From Burkholderiales bacterium (lineage in GTDB: Bacteria; Pseudomonadota; Gammaproteobacteria; Burkholderiales; JAEUOS01): DNA of 64,000 bases. Where the stretch lies: NCBI GenBank assembly GCA_016790635.1, contig JAEUOR010000080.1, positions 1 through 64,000 of the forward strand, read 5' to 3'. The position numbers and the translations under genes were made by a program. The notes below the pieces were generated by a model, which ran no database searches, was not told where the DNA came from, and saw only the letters and a program-made list of their open reading frames with translations. This document shows, piece after piece, positions 53,813-61,648 of the stretch. The stretch's first letter is position 1. The number at the start of each line of letters is the position of its first letter.

Positions 53813-54816
53813 GTGCGGCTCCCTTCGTTGCGAGCCAGGCGCGACAGCATCAGTTTCGACAGCGCCAGGACGATGGTCGTCAGGAGAAACAGGATCAAGC
53901 CCAGTTCGATCAGCGCCGCCGGGTAGAGGTCGCCGGTCGCCTCGGTGAATTCGTTGGCCAGCGCCGAGGCGATGCTGTTGCCCGGCGCGAACAGGGACGA
54001 GGACAGCCTGTGCGCGTTGCCGATGACGAAGGTGACCGCCATGGTCTCGCCCAGAGCGCGACCCAGGCCCAGCATGATGCCGCCGACCACGCCGACCTTG
54101 GTGTAAGGCAGCACGACCTTCCACATTACCTCCCAGGTGGTGGCGCCGAGGCCATAGGCCGATTCCTTGAGCAGCGGCGGCACCAGCTCGAATACGTCGC
54201 GCATGACCGCGGCGATGAAGGGGATCACCATGATGGAGAGAATGAGGCCCGCGGTGAACATGCCGATGCCGATGGGCGGGCCGGCGAAGAGGAAGCCGAT
54301 GCCGGGAATGCCGCCCAGAACCGCCACCAGCGTCGGCTGCACATAGGTCATGAAGAGCGGCGCGAATACGAACAGGCCCCACATGCCATAGATGATCGAC
54401 GGGATCGCGGCAAGGAGTTCGATCGCGGTGCCGAGCGGACGCTTGAGCCACCCGGGGCAGAGCTCGGTCAGATACATGGCGATGCCGAAGCTGACCGGGA
54501 CGCCGATCAGCATGGCGATGAATGCGGTGACCAAGGTGCCGACGATGGGAACGAGCGCGCCGAATTCCTCCTTGACCGGGTCCCACTCGGCGGTGACGAT
54601 GAAGGCGGCGCCGAACTTGGAAAGCGACGGCATGCTGGCGATCACCAGCGACACCAGGATCGCGGCCAGGAGGCTGAAGACGATCAGCGCGGCGCCGCGC
54701 GTCAGGTTGCGGAACAGGAGGTCCGCGACAGGATTCGCGGCGATCTGGCGCGGGGCTTCCGGAGCAGGAACCGCCGTCGCGGCGGAGTCGTCTGTGGGCA
54801 TCAGGACCGAACTCAT
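53809..54816 (-). CDS. pstC: phosphate ABC transporter permease PstC
   Basis: A 335-residue permease. A cytoplasmic N-terminal tail of about 35 residues precedes six helices; 'ELLAAIPSIIYGMWGLFVFAPL' and the EAA loop 'LLKESAYGLGATTWEVMWKVVLPYTK' identify PstC. It is separated from pstS by 118 nt containing two stem-loops. Confidence 0.96.
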   Translation of the reverse strand: MSSVLMPTDDSAATAVPAPEAPRQIAANPVADLLFRNLTRGAALIVFSLLAAILVSLVIASMPSLSKFGAAFIVTAEWDPVKEEFGALVPIVGTLVTAFIAMLIGVPVSFGIAMYLTELCPGWLKRPLGTAIELLAAIPSIIYGMWGLFVFAPLFMTYVQPTLVAVLGGIPGIGFLFAGPPIGIGMFTAGLILSIMVIPFIAAVMRDVFELVPPLLKESAYGLGATTWEVMWKVVLPYTKVGVVGGIMLGLGRALGETMAVTFVIGNAHRLSSSLFAPGNSIASALANEFTEATGDLYPAALIELGLILFLLTTIVLALSKLMLSRLARNEGSRT

Positions 54817-54845
54817 GGGTCAGTTCCCGGGAGTATGCAGGGTTT

Positions 54846-54901
54846 TGCGGTCACAGGGACCGCAGCGGCCCATGCCGCCCGTGTTGCGGGGGCAGCATGG
54901 G
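54846..54901 (-). other. two tandem stem-loops between pstS and pstC
   Basis: Stem 1: TGCGGTC (54846-54852) / GACCGCA (54858-54864). Stem 2: an 11-bp stem between 54869-54879 and 54891-54901 with one G-U pair. No strong T-run follows either. They probably protect or partially terminate the message so that pstS is made in excess over the permease genes, as in many binding-protein operons. Confidence 0.5.
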
Positions 54902-54934
54902 AGATGGAAGGAACGACCGGTGGAGCGGGCTGGA

Positions 54935-55969
54935 TCAGAACAGCGATTTGCCGGACGGGTCCTTGATCTTGGCGCGCCATTCGGCCTGGATCTGCTTGAT
55001 CACCGCCTCGGGCATGGGGACATAGTCGAGTTCCTCGGCCGACTTGGCGCCATTCTTGTAGGCCCAGTCGAAGAACTTGAGGACTTCGCGGCCGGCCTCC
55101 GGCTTGTCCTGACGCGCGTGCATGAGGATGAAAGAGGCGCCGGTGATCGGCCAGGCGTTCTTGCCGGGCTGGTCGGTGAGGATCACGCCCATGCCCGGGA
55201 CCTTGGACCATTCGGCGTTGGCGGCGGCCACCTTGAAGGTGTCGTCTTCCGGGGCGACGAAGTTGCCGTCGCGGTTGCGCAAAAAGCCGTAGTCGAGCTT
55301 GTTCTGCTTGGCATAGGCATACTCGACGTAACCGATCGCGCCGTTGAGTCGTTGCACGTAACTGGCCACGCCCTCGTTGCCCTTGCCGCCCACGCCGGTG
55401 GGCCACTTGACCGCGGTGCCCTCGCCGATGGCAGCCTTGAAGTCCGGGCTCACCTTGGACAGATAGTTGGTGAAGAGGAAGGTGGTGCCCGAACCGTCGG
55501 AGCGGTAGACCACCGAGATGTCGTCGGCTCCGAGTTTGAGCGTCGGGTTGAGCGCGACGATGGCCGGGTCGTTCCACTTCTTGATCTTGCCCAGGTAGAT
55601 GTTGGCGACGATCTCGCCGGTCAGGCGCAGTTCGCGCTGGCCGATGTTCTTGAGGTTGAAGACCGGCACCACCCCGCCCATGATGGCCGGGAACTGGATG
55701 AGGCCGTTCTTCTCGAGGTCCTCGCCCTTCATGGGCGCATCCGAAGCGCCGAAGTCGACGGTCTTGGCGGTGATCTGCTTGATGCCGCCGCCGGAGCCGA
55801 TCGACTGGTAGTTCATCGATACGCCGGTCGCCTTCTTGTAGGCGTCGGCCCACTTGGCGTAGATCGGGTACGGGAAGGTCGCGCCGGCGCCGGTGATGGT
55901 CTGGGCCGAGACGCTGCTCGCGAGGGCGCCGGCAAGAACGGCGCCGGCTAGCTTGGCTGGGAATCGCAT
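54935..55969 (-). CDS. pstS: phosphate-binding periplasmic protein PstS
   Basis: PstS captures phosphate in the periplasm and delivers it to PstCAB. A signal peptide ends near ASSVSAQ; the mature protein begins 'TITGAGATFPYPIYAKWADAYK'. Phosphate ligands are in 'SIGSGGG', 'FGASDAPMK' and 'RSDGSGTTFLFTNYL'. Length 344 residues. It heads the pstSCAB-phoUBR operon, and a Pho box lies about 80 nt upstream. Confidence 0.97.
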   Translation of the reverse strand: MRFPAKLAGAVLAGALASSVSAQTITGAGATFPYPIYAKWADAYKKATGVSMNYQSIGSGGGIKQITAKTVDFGASDAPMKGEDLEKNGLIQFPAIMGGVVPVFNLKNIGQRELRLTGEIVANIYLGKIKKWNDPAIVALNPTLKLGADDISVVYRSDGSGTTFLFTNYLSKVSPDFKAAIGEGTAVKWPTGVGGKGNEGVASYVQRLNGAIGYVEYAYAKQNKLDYGFLRNRDGNFVAPEDDTFKVAAANAEWSKVPGMGVILTDQPGKNAWPITGASFILMHARQDKPEAGREVLKFFDWAYKNGAKSAEELDYVPMPEAVIKQIQAEWRAKIKDPSGKSLF

Positions 55970-56034
55970 GGCAATATCCTGTTGGGAATAGGGGGAGGGT
56001 GTCCGTATGCGCTTGATTGCTCTTGTGGGACGGC

Positions 56035-56068
56035 ATCTTATTTCCGCAATGTTTCAGGTCTGTGACAT
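56035..56068 (-). promoter_or_regulatory. candidate Pho box and -10 of pstS
   Basis: Reading the minus strand: half-sites ATGTCAC (56068-56062) and CTGAAAC (56057-56051) with a 4-nt spacer, then 10 nt, then TAAGAT (56040-56035) as the -10 box. The half-site phase and the 10-nt gap match PhoB-activated promoters (consensus half-site CTGTCAY). Confidence 0.6.
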
Positions 56069-56171
56069 CGGCGGGCATGAAATTCATGATCGGGTCATCC
56101 TGAGGGACCAGGATGCGCTCGCCAGCGCGCCTGGGGCGCGCCGCCTCTTTTCTGTGCATGAAGACTGAACC

Positions 56172-56633
56172 ATGAACCTCATCCTGTGGCGCCACGCCGA
56201 AGCCGACGACGGCAGCGACGACTTGAAGCGCGAACTCACCCGCCGCGGCCTCAAGCAGGCCGCCGCCATGGCCGACTGGCTGCGCGCCCGCATTCCCGAG
56301 GACGCCGCGCTCCTGGCCAGCCGCGCCGCGCGCTCGCAGCAGACCGCGGCGGCGCTGAGTTCGCATTTCGCCGTCGTCAAGAGCCTCGATCCCGACCGCG
56401 GCGTCGAGGATCTGATCGCCGCAGTCGACTGGCCGCAGGGCGGCGCCGAGTCGCGCACCGTCATCGCGGTGGGGCACCAGCCGACGCTGGGGCGCGTCGC
56501 CGCGCTGCTCCTGGGCGGACACGAGGAGGACTGGACCATCCGCAAGGGCGCGGTGTGGTGGTTTTCCAACCGCACGCGCGGCGAGGAGACGCGCACCATC
56601 CTGCGCGCGGCGATGGTGCCGGAGCTGCTCTAG
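56172..56633 (+). CDS. SixA-like phosphohistidine phosphatase (histidine phosphatase superfamily)
   Basis: A 153-residue single-domain histidine phosphatase. The catalytic RHA in 'LILWRHAEADDGSDDLKRELTRRG' and the second His in 'VIAVGHQPTLGRVAALL' match SixA, which removes phosphate from phosphohistidine proteins. It is divergent from pstS (202 nt) and precedes the OlsB-like gene. Whether it acts on phospho-relay proteins here is unknown; linkage to the Pho cluster is by position only. Confidence 0.87.
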   Translation: MNLILWRHAEADDGSDDLKRELTRRGLKQAAAMADWLRARIPEDAALLASRAARSQQTAAALSSHFAVVKSLDPDRGVEDLIAAVDWPQGGAESRTVIAVGHQPTLGRVAALLLGGHEEDWTIRKGAVWWFSNRTRGEETRTILRAAMVPELL

Positions 56634-56664
56634 CGCGGATTCTTCCCGCCGCGATCGGCCGCGC

Positions 56665-56704
56665 CTGTCATCGATTCTTCACCAATCCTTCATCGAAGCG
56701 TCAA
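56665..56704 (+). promoter_or_regulatory. candidate double Pho box of the OlsB-like gene
   Basis: Four 7-nt half-sites in exact 11-nt phase: CTGTCAT (56665-56671, perfect consensus), TCTTCAC (56676-56682), CCTTCAT (56687-56693) and GCGTCAA (56698-56704). Every half-site keeps the TCA core. A weak -10 (TACCTT, 56715-56720) lies 10 nt further. The start codon is at 56761. Confidence 0.65.
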
Positions 56705-56760
56705 GCTGCGCTTTTACCTTTCGCATCGGCATGTGCCATGTCGAATAGGTGAAGACACCG

Positions 56761-57558
56761 ATGAAGATGCTCGAATGGATGGCGAACAGGGAAGGCTTGT
56801 CGTTCGTGCCGCAGCTGCGGCGCGAGCCCGAGCGGCGCGCCGATGATCAGGTGCAGTACGCGTTGTCCTTCGCGACCTCTCCCGGCGAGGTGGCCGAGGC
56901 GCAGCGCCTGCGCTACAAGGTCTTCGCCGAGGAAATGGGCGCGCGCCTGGAGAACGCCGGCGACGGACTCGACCGCGACGTCTTCGATGGCTTCTGCGAA
57001 CACCTGCTGGTGCGCCAGTGCGACACCGGCCGCGTGGTCGGCGCGTACCGCCTGCTGCCGCCGGAAGCGGCGCGGCGCATCGGGCGCTTCTACTCCGAGT
57101 CGGAATTCGACCTCGACCGCCTGTCGCATCTGCGCGATTCCACCGTCGAGGCCGGCCGCTCCTGCGTGCACTGGGAGCACCGCAACGGGCCGGTGATCAT
57201 GCTCCTGTGGGCCGGCATCGCCCGCTTCATGAAGCGCTATGGCTACCAGCACCTGATCGGCTGCGCGAGCGTCTCGCTGCGCGACGGCGGGCACACCGCC
57301 GCCAACCTGTACCGCTCGTTCGGCGAGGCGCAGTTCGTATCGCCCGAGTACCGCGTCTTTCCGCGCCTGGCCCTGCCGGTGGAGACGCTCGCCACCGGTG
57401 AGGCCGCGGTCGCGCCGCCGCTCCTCAAGGGTTACCTGCGCGCCGGCGCCAGGGTCGGCGGCGCGCCGGCCTGGGACCCCGACTTCAACACCGCGGACTT
57501 CTTCATGCTGCTCAACCTGGCGCAACTCAACCCGCGCTACGCCAGGCATTTCGGCTAG
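56761..57558 (+). CDS. OlsB-like N-acyltransferase (ornithine lipid synthesis, probable)
   Basis: A 265-residue member of the COG3176/OlsB GNAT-fold acyltransferases, which transfer a 3-hydroxyacyl group from acyl-ACP to ornithine. 'SPGEVAEAQRLRYKVFAEEMGA', 'FDGFCEHLLVRQCDTGRVVGAYRLL' and 'LRDSTVEAGRSCVH' are the family's conserved segments. Some related proteins serve exosortase systems, so substrate is not certain, but a strong Pho box upstream and the neighbouring Pho genes favour phosphate-free lipid synthesis. ATG 56761 follows AGGTG; GTG 56749 is an alternative. No olsA partner is adjacent. Confidence 0.78.
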   Translation: MKMLEWMANREGLSFVPQLRREPERRADDQVQYALSFATSPGEVAEAQRLRYKVFAEEMGARLENAGDGLDRDVFDGFCEHLLVRQCDTGRVVGAYRLLPPEAARRIGRFYSESEFDLDRLSHLRDSTVEAGRSCVHWEHRNGPVIMLLWAGIARFMKRYGYQHLIGCASVSLRDGGHTAANLYRSFGEAQFVSPEYRVFPRLALPVETLATGEAAVAPPLLKGYLRAGARVGGAPAWDPDFNTADFFMLLNLAQLNPRYARHFG

Positions 57559-57677
57559 GGACTGCCGCCACAGAGGCTTGCGAGTCTCCGCGCTGCGCGG
57601 GCGATACCGGTGCGGCGCGGTCGCCGCCGGGTGCCGCCCGCGCGCGGACGGGTCGCTCCTCCCGCGACATGCATGAC

Positions 57678-59225
57678 TCAGGCGGCGGCCAGCACGCCGC
57701 TCGCGGCCATGACGGCCTCGGACATTTCCAGGACGAAGGGCGGATCAGCGCCGAGCGCCTGCCAGGCACGGGCCTCCTGCATCAGCGAGTAGGCGGCCAG
57801 GGGGTTGGCCGACAGCCAGGGTTCCGGCAGGTCGAGTCGCAGGCGTTGGCCGTCGAGCCGCAAGGCCAGGGGCGGTTGCCCGGCATCGCCGCGCCCACGA
57901 TGCATCAATGCCGCCAGGCGCAGGCAGGCCATCGAAAGCCACAGTTCGCGCGGCGCGGCCTCGCGCGCGAGCTTGGGGAGCTTGCCGGCGTGGCCGAGGA
58001 TCAGGAAGGCAAGGCGCTTCTGCTCGTCGCGCGAGAAGCCCGGCATGTCGGCATTGCCGATGACATAGGAGGAATGCTTGTGGTAGCCGTTGTGGGCGAT
58101 CGAGAAGCCGACCTCGGCTAAGCGCGCGGCCCAGTCGATTTCGCGCACCGTCTCCGCCTGCGGGTCGGCCATGCTTCCGCAGATCTGCCCGAAGAGCGTG
58201 ACGGCAAGCGCGGACACGCGCGCCGACTGGGCGTTGTCGCAGCGGTAGCGGGTCTCGAAGTCGATGACCGTCTCCTCGCGGCTGTCGGCGCTGGCGCGCC
58301 GCGGCGCCAGGCGTCGCATCAGGTCGACCAGCACGCCCAGGCGCAAGGCGTTGGGCGAGACGGTCATGCGCTCGATGCCCAGTTCCTCGAAGATCGCGGT
58401 CATGATCGCCAGGCCGCCCGGCAGGTTGAGCGCGCGCTCGGCCTTGAGCCCGGCAAATTGGAGTCGTTCGATCACCCCTAGCGCGATGACGCGCTTGCGC
58501 AGCCAGCGCAGGCCGGCCGCGGTGATCGAGCCGTCGCCGCCGTGATTCTCGGCGAGCAGGCGCGCGATGGTGCGCGCCGTGCCAGAGGAGGCCGTGGCGA
58601 CGCTCCAGCGGCTCGAGCGAACCGCGGCCGAGACGACCTGGATCTCGCGCCGGGCTGCCAGTTCGGCCTGCTTGAACGTGTACTCGTCGATGTAGCCGCC
58701 GGGGAAGTGCGACAGGGTCGAGTTGATCGAGCCGACGTAGAGGCTCTCCATCAGGTCGGGTTCGTCACCGGTGCCGACCGAGATCTCGGTCGAACCGCCG
58801 CCGATGTCGACGACCAGGAGTCGCTCGTCCGCAGGGGTGCTGCCGGCGGCATGCGCGACCCCGCAGAAGATCATGCGCGCCTCCTCGCGCCCGGCGATCA
58901 CCTCGATGGGGTGGCCGAGGACGCGTTCGCCGGCGGCGATGAAACCCGGCGCGTTGCGCGCCACGCGCAGGGTGTTGGTGCCGACCGCGCGCACGCGCGT
59001 GTGCGGCAGGGCGGACAGGCGCTGCGCGAAGCGGCCCAGCGCATCGAGTCCGCGGCGCCAGGCTGCATCGTCGAGCAGCTTGTCGGCGGTCAGTCCGGCC
59101 GCCAGACGCACCGCGATGCGGTGCGAGTCGACGACGACGATGCGGTTGTCCGCGATGCGCCCGAGCTCGAGTCGAAAACTGTTCGACCCGAGGTCGAGGG
59201 CGGCCAGGGTGAGGTCGGTTTCCAG
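57678..59225 (-). CDS. ppx: exopolyphosphatase Ppx (start codon apparently CTG)
   Basis: Ppx releases phosphate from the ends of polyphosphate. Its 515 residues carry the ASKHA ATPase-like domains 'AALDLGSNSFRLELGR' and 'LLVVDIGGGSTEISVG' and the C-terminal HD-like domain ('AEVGFSIAHNGYHKHSSYVIGNADMPGFS'). Upstream of the conserved start there is no ATG, GTG or TTG until an ATG at 59384, about 53 codons upstream. CTG 59225 has AGGAG at 59236-59232, six nt before it, at exactly the expected N-terminus, so I take it as the start. It is divergent from ppk. Confidence 0.92.
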   Translation of the reverse strand: METDLTLAALDLGSNSFRLELGRIADNRIVVVDSHRIAVRLAAGLTADKLLDDAAWRRGLDALGRFAQRLSALPHTRVRAVGTNTLRVARNAPGFIAAGERVLGHPIEVIAGREEARMIFCGVAHAAGSTPADERLLVVDIGGGSTEISVGTGDEPDLMESLYVGSINSTLSHFPGGYIDEYTFKQAELAARREIQVVSAAVRSSRWSVATASSGTARTIARLLAENHGGDGSITAAGLRWLRKRVIALGVIERLQFAGLKAERALNLPGGLAIMTAIFEELGIERMTVSPNALRLGVLVDLMRRLAPRRASADSREETVIDFETRYRCDNAQSARVSALAVTLFGQICGSMADPQAETVREIDWAARLAEVGFSIAHNGYHKHSSYVIGNADMPGFSRDEQKRLAFLILGHAGKLPKLAREAAPRELWLSMACLRLAALMHRGRGDAGQPPLALRLDGQRLRLDLPEPWLSANPLAAYSLMQEARAWQALGADPPFVLEMSEAVMAASGVLAAA

Positions 59226-59401
59226 TGCGCGCTCCTGGTGCGGGGCTCGGATTGCCCGCTCTCGGACGCACGCTAGCCGTGCAAGTTGACAGGGTGATGA
59301 CAGCGCGCTGGCGCACCGGTTCGATGCAGGGTCTTGATGCAGATCAAGTCCGGCGCCATTGCAGTGCGCGTGTCGCACCACCATTTGGCAGCGGTGGGCC
59401 C

Positions 59402-59435
59402 AAGTCACTAAACTGTCATGAGAATCGAACATAGT
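59402..59435 (+). promoter_or_regulatory. candidate Pho box and -10 of ppk
   Basis: AAGTCAC (59402-59408), TAAA, CTGTCAT (59413-59419, perfect consensus half-site), 10 nt, CATAGT (59430-59435). The geometry equals the pstS site. The box overlaps the first in-frame ATG (59418), which implies that translation starts further on. Confidence 0.6.
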
Positions 59436-61568
59436 GCGGCGGTGGACGTGAAACGCGAAAAGTCGAGGCCGCTGCCGCTCCTGAACCGGGAACTCGGCAT
59501 CCTGGGTTTCAACGAGCGGGTGCTGGCGATGGCTGCCGACCCCAAGATGCCGTTGCTCGAGCGCCTGCGCTACGTCTGCATCGTTTCATCGAATCTGGAC
59601 GAGTTCTTCGAGATCCGCTTCGCCGGCCTGGTCGAGCAGGCGCTCTCGGACCCGACCCATCGCGAGGCGGACGGCATGCCGGTCGGCGAGGTGATCGCCG
59701 CGGTGCGCGCACGCGCGCGCGCGCTGGTGGACCGCCAGTACGCCTTGCTGGGAGAGTCCATCCTGCCCGCGCTGGCGGCCAGCGGCGTGACCTTCCTGTT
59801 TCAGCCCAACTGGACTGCCGAACTCGACGCGTGGGGGCGCGAGTACTTCGAGGAGCAGGTCCTGCCGGTGCTGACGCCGATCGGGCTGGACCCGGCGCAT
59901 CCGTTTCCGCGCATCCTCAACAAGTCCCTGAACGTGGCCGTGGAACTGGCCGGGCGCGATGCCTTCGGTCGCAACGCGCAGCTGGCGATCGTGCAGGCGC
60001 CGCGCGCGCTGCCGCGCATCATCGCGCTGCCTTCGCAACGCTTCGGGCCGCATGCCTACATCCTCCTGTCGACGCTCCTGATGCGTTTCGTGGGCGAGCT
60101 CTTCCCCGGCATCGAGGTGCGCGCCTGCCATCCGTTCCGGGTCACGCGCAACAGCGACCTGTTCGTTGACGAAGAGGAGGTGACCAACCTCAAGCAGGCC
60201 TTGCAGGGCGAACTGCCGCAGCGCCACTTCGGCGATGCGGTGCGCCTCGAGGTGAACAAGGATTGCCCGGCCGAGGTCGTCGACTACCTGCTGCAGCAGT
60301 TCCACCTGACCGACGCCGACCTGTTCCGCGCCGACGGCCCGGTCAACCTGGCGCGCCTGATGCAACTGGCGGACCTGGTCGATCGGCCGGACCTGCGCTT
60401 TCCGGTATTCCAGCCCAGCCGCGCCGCGCTGCTCGCCGAGACCGATGACGTCTTCGCGGTCGTCGCCGCTGGTGACATCCTGCTGCATCATCCTTACGAG
60501 TCCTTCGAGCCGGTGCTCGATTTCCTGCGCGCCGCCTGCGCCGACCCCGCTGTGGTCGCGATCAAGCAGACCATCTACCGCACCGGGGCCGAGTCCGAGC
60601 TCATGGAACTCCTGATCGGCGCGGCCAGGAGCGGCAAGGAAGTCACGGTCGTGGTCGAACTCATGGCGCGCTTCGAGGAAGAGACCAACATCAACTGGGC
60701 GGCGCGCCTCGAGGACGCCGGTGCGCATGTCGTCTATGGCGTGGTCGGTCACAAGACCCACGCCAAGATGCTCCTCGTGGTGCGTCGCGAGGGCGGGCGC
60801 CTCAAGCGCTACGTGCACCTGGGCACCGGCAACTACCACCCGCGCACTGCGCGCCTGTACACCGATTTCGGGCTGATCACGGCCCAGCCCGAGGTGGCGG
60901 GCGACGTCAGCGAAGTGTTTCGCCAGCTGACGGGGCTCTCCAAGGCCGGGCGCCTGAAGCACCTGTGGCAGTCGCCGTTCACCATGCACGAGAATGTCAT
61001 CGCCGCGATCCGCCGCGAGGCCCAGCATGCCAAGGGCGGGCGCGGGGCGCGCATCGTCGCCAAGATGAATGCGCTGCTCGAGCCCCAGGTGATTGCCGCG
61101 CTGTACGCGGCCAGCGAAGCCGGGGTCAAGATCGACCTCATCGTGCGCGGTCCGTGCGCGCTGGTGCCGGGCGAGGCAGGTGTCTCGAAGAACATCCGCG
61201 TGGTGTCAATGGTCGGGCGCTTTCTCGAGCACAGCCGGATCTATTGGTTCGACAACGGCGGAGAGCCGCAGGTGTACCTGTCTTCGGCCGACTGGATGGA
61301 TCGCAACCTGTTTCGGCGTGTCGAGACCGCCTTTCCGGTGCTCGACGCCAAGCTTGCGCGGCGCGTGTTCGACGAAGGGCTGGCGCCCTACCTGCGGCGC
61401 GACGCCGGCGCCTGGGAGCTCGATGCCGCCGGCGACTACGCGCACAAGCCGGGCGCGCCGGGTGCGCAGGCGCGCCTCATGGTCGAACTCTCACGCCCGA
61501 GCGCTCCCGGCGTGATGCGCTTGAAGGGCATCAGTCGCGCGAAAAAGAAGAAGCGGCAGGCCAGTTAA
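59418..61568 (+). CDS. ppk1: polyphosphate kinase Ppk1
   Basis: Ppk1 makes polyphosphate from ATP reversibly. The 716-residue frame has the N-terminal helical domain ('LLNRELGILGFNERVLAMAAD', 'SSNLDEFFEIRFAGL'), head domain and two PLD-like C-terminal domains. The phospho-His is in KTHAKMLLV and the second conserved His in FLEHSRIYWFDNGG. A Lys/Arg-rich tail ends the protein. ATG 59418 coincides with a Pho box; GTG 59442 or GTG 59448 fits the family N-terminus and the predicted transcript start better. Divergent from ppx. Confidence 0.95.
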   Translation: MRIEHSAAVDVKREKSRPLPLLNRELGILGFNERVLAMAADPKMPLLERLRYVCIVSSNLDEFFEIRFAGLVEQALSDPTHREADGMPVGEVIAAVRARARALVDRQYALLGESILPALAASGVTFLFQPNWTAELDAWGREYFEEQVLPVLTPIGLDPAHPFPRILNKSLNVAVELAGRDAFGRNAQLAIVQAPRALPRIIALPSQRFGPHAYILLSTLLMRFVGELFPGIEVRACHPFRVTRNSDLFVDEEEVTNLKQALQGELPQRHFGDAVRLEVNKDCPAEVVDYLLQQFHLTDADLFRADGPVNLARLMQLADLVDRPDLRFPVFQPSRAALLAETDDVFAVVAAGDILLHHPYESFEPVLDFLRAACADPAVVAIKQTIYRTGAESELMELLIGAARSGKEVTVVVELMARFEEETNINWAARLEDAGAHVVYGVVGHKTHAKMLLVVRREGGRLKRYVHLGTGNYHPRTARLYTDFGLITAQPEVAGDVSEVFRQLTGLSKAGRLKHLWQSPFTMHENVIAAIRREAQHAKGGRGARIVAKMNALLEPQVIAALYAASEAGVKIDLIVRGPCALVPGEAGVSKNIRVVSMVGRFLEHSRIYWFDNGGEPQVYLSSADWMDRNLFRRVETAFPVLDAKLARRVFDEGLAPYLRRDAGAWELDAAGDYAHKPGAPGAQARLMVELSRPSAPGVMRLKGISRAKKKKRQAS

Positions 61569-61573
61569 CGCAA

Positions 61574-61618
61574 AGTTCATCGCCGCGTCACATGGTTGCA
61601 ACGCGGCACGGTTGAAAT
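61574..61618 (+). promoter_or_regulatory. candidate Pho box of plcP-agt
   Basis: Half-sites in 11-nt phase: AGTTCAT (61574-61580), GCGTCAC (61585-61591), and a weak third TTGCAAC (61596-61602). A -10-like TGAAAT (61613-61618) lies 10 nt after the third. The match is weaker than for pstS, ppk or the OlsB-like gene. Confidence 0.42.
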
Positions 61619-61648
61619 TGAGGCATGTCCAAGCCGCGTGCCTGATCT

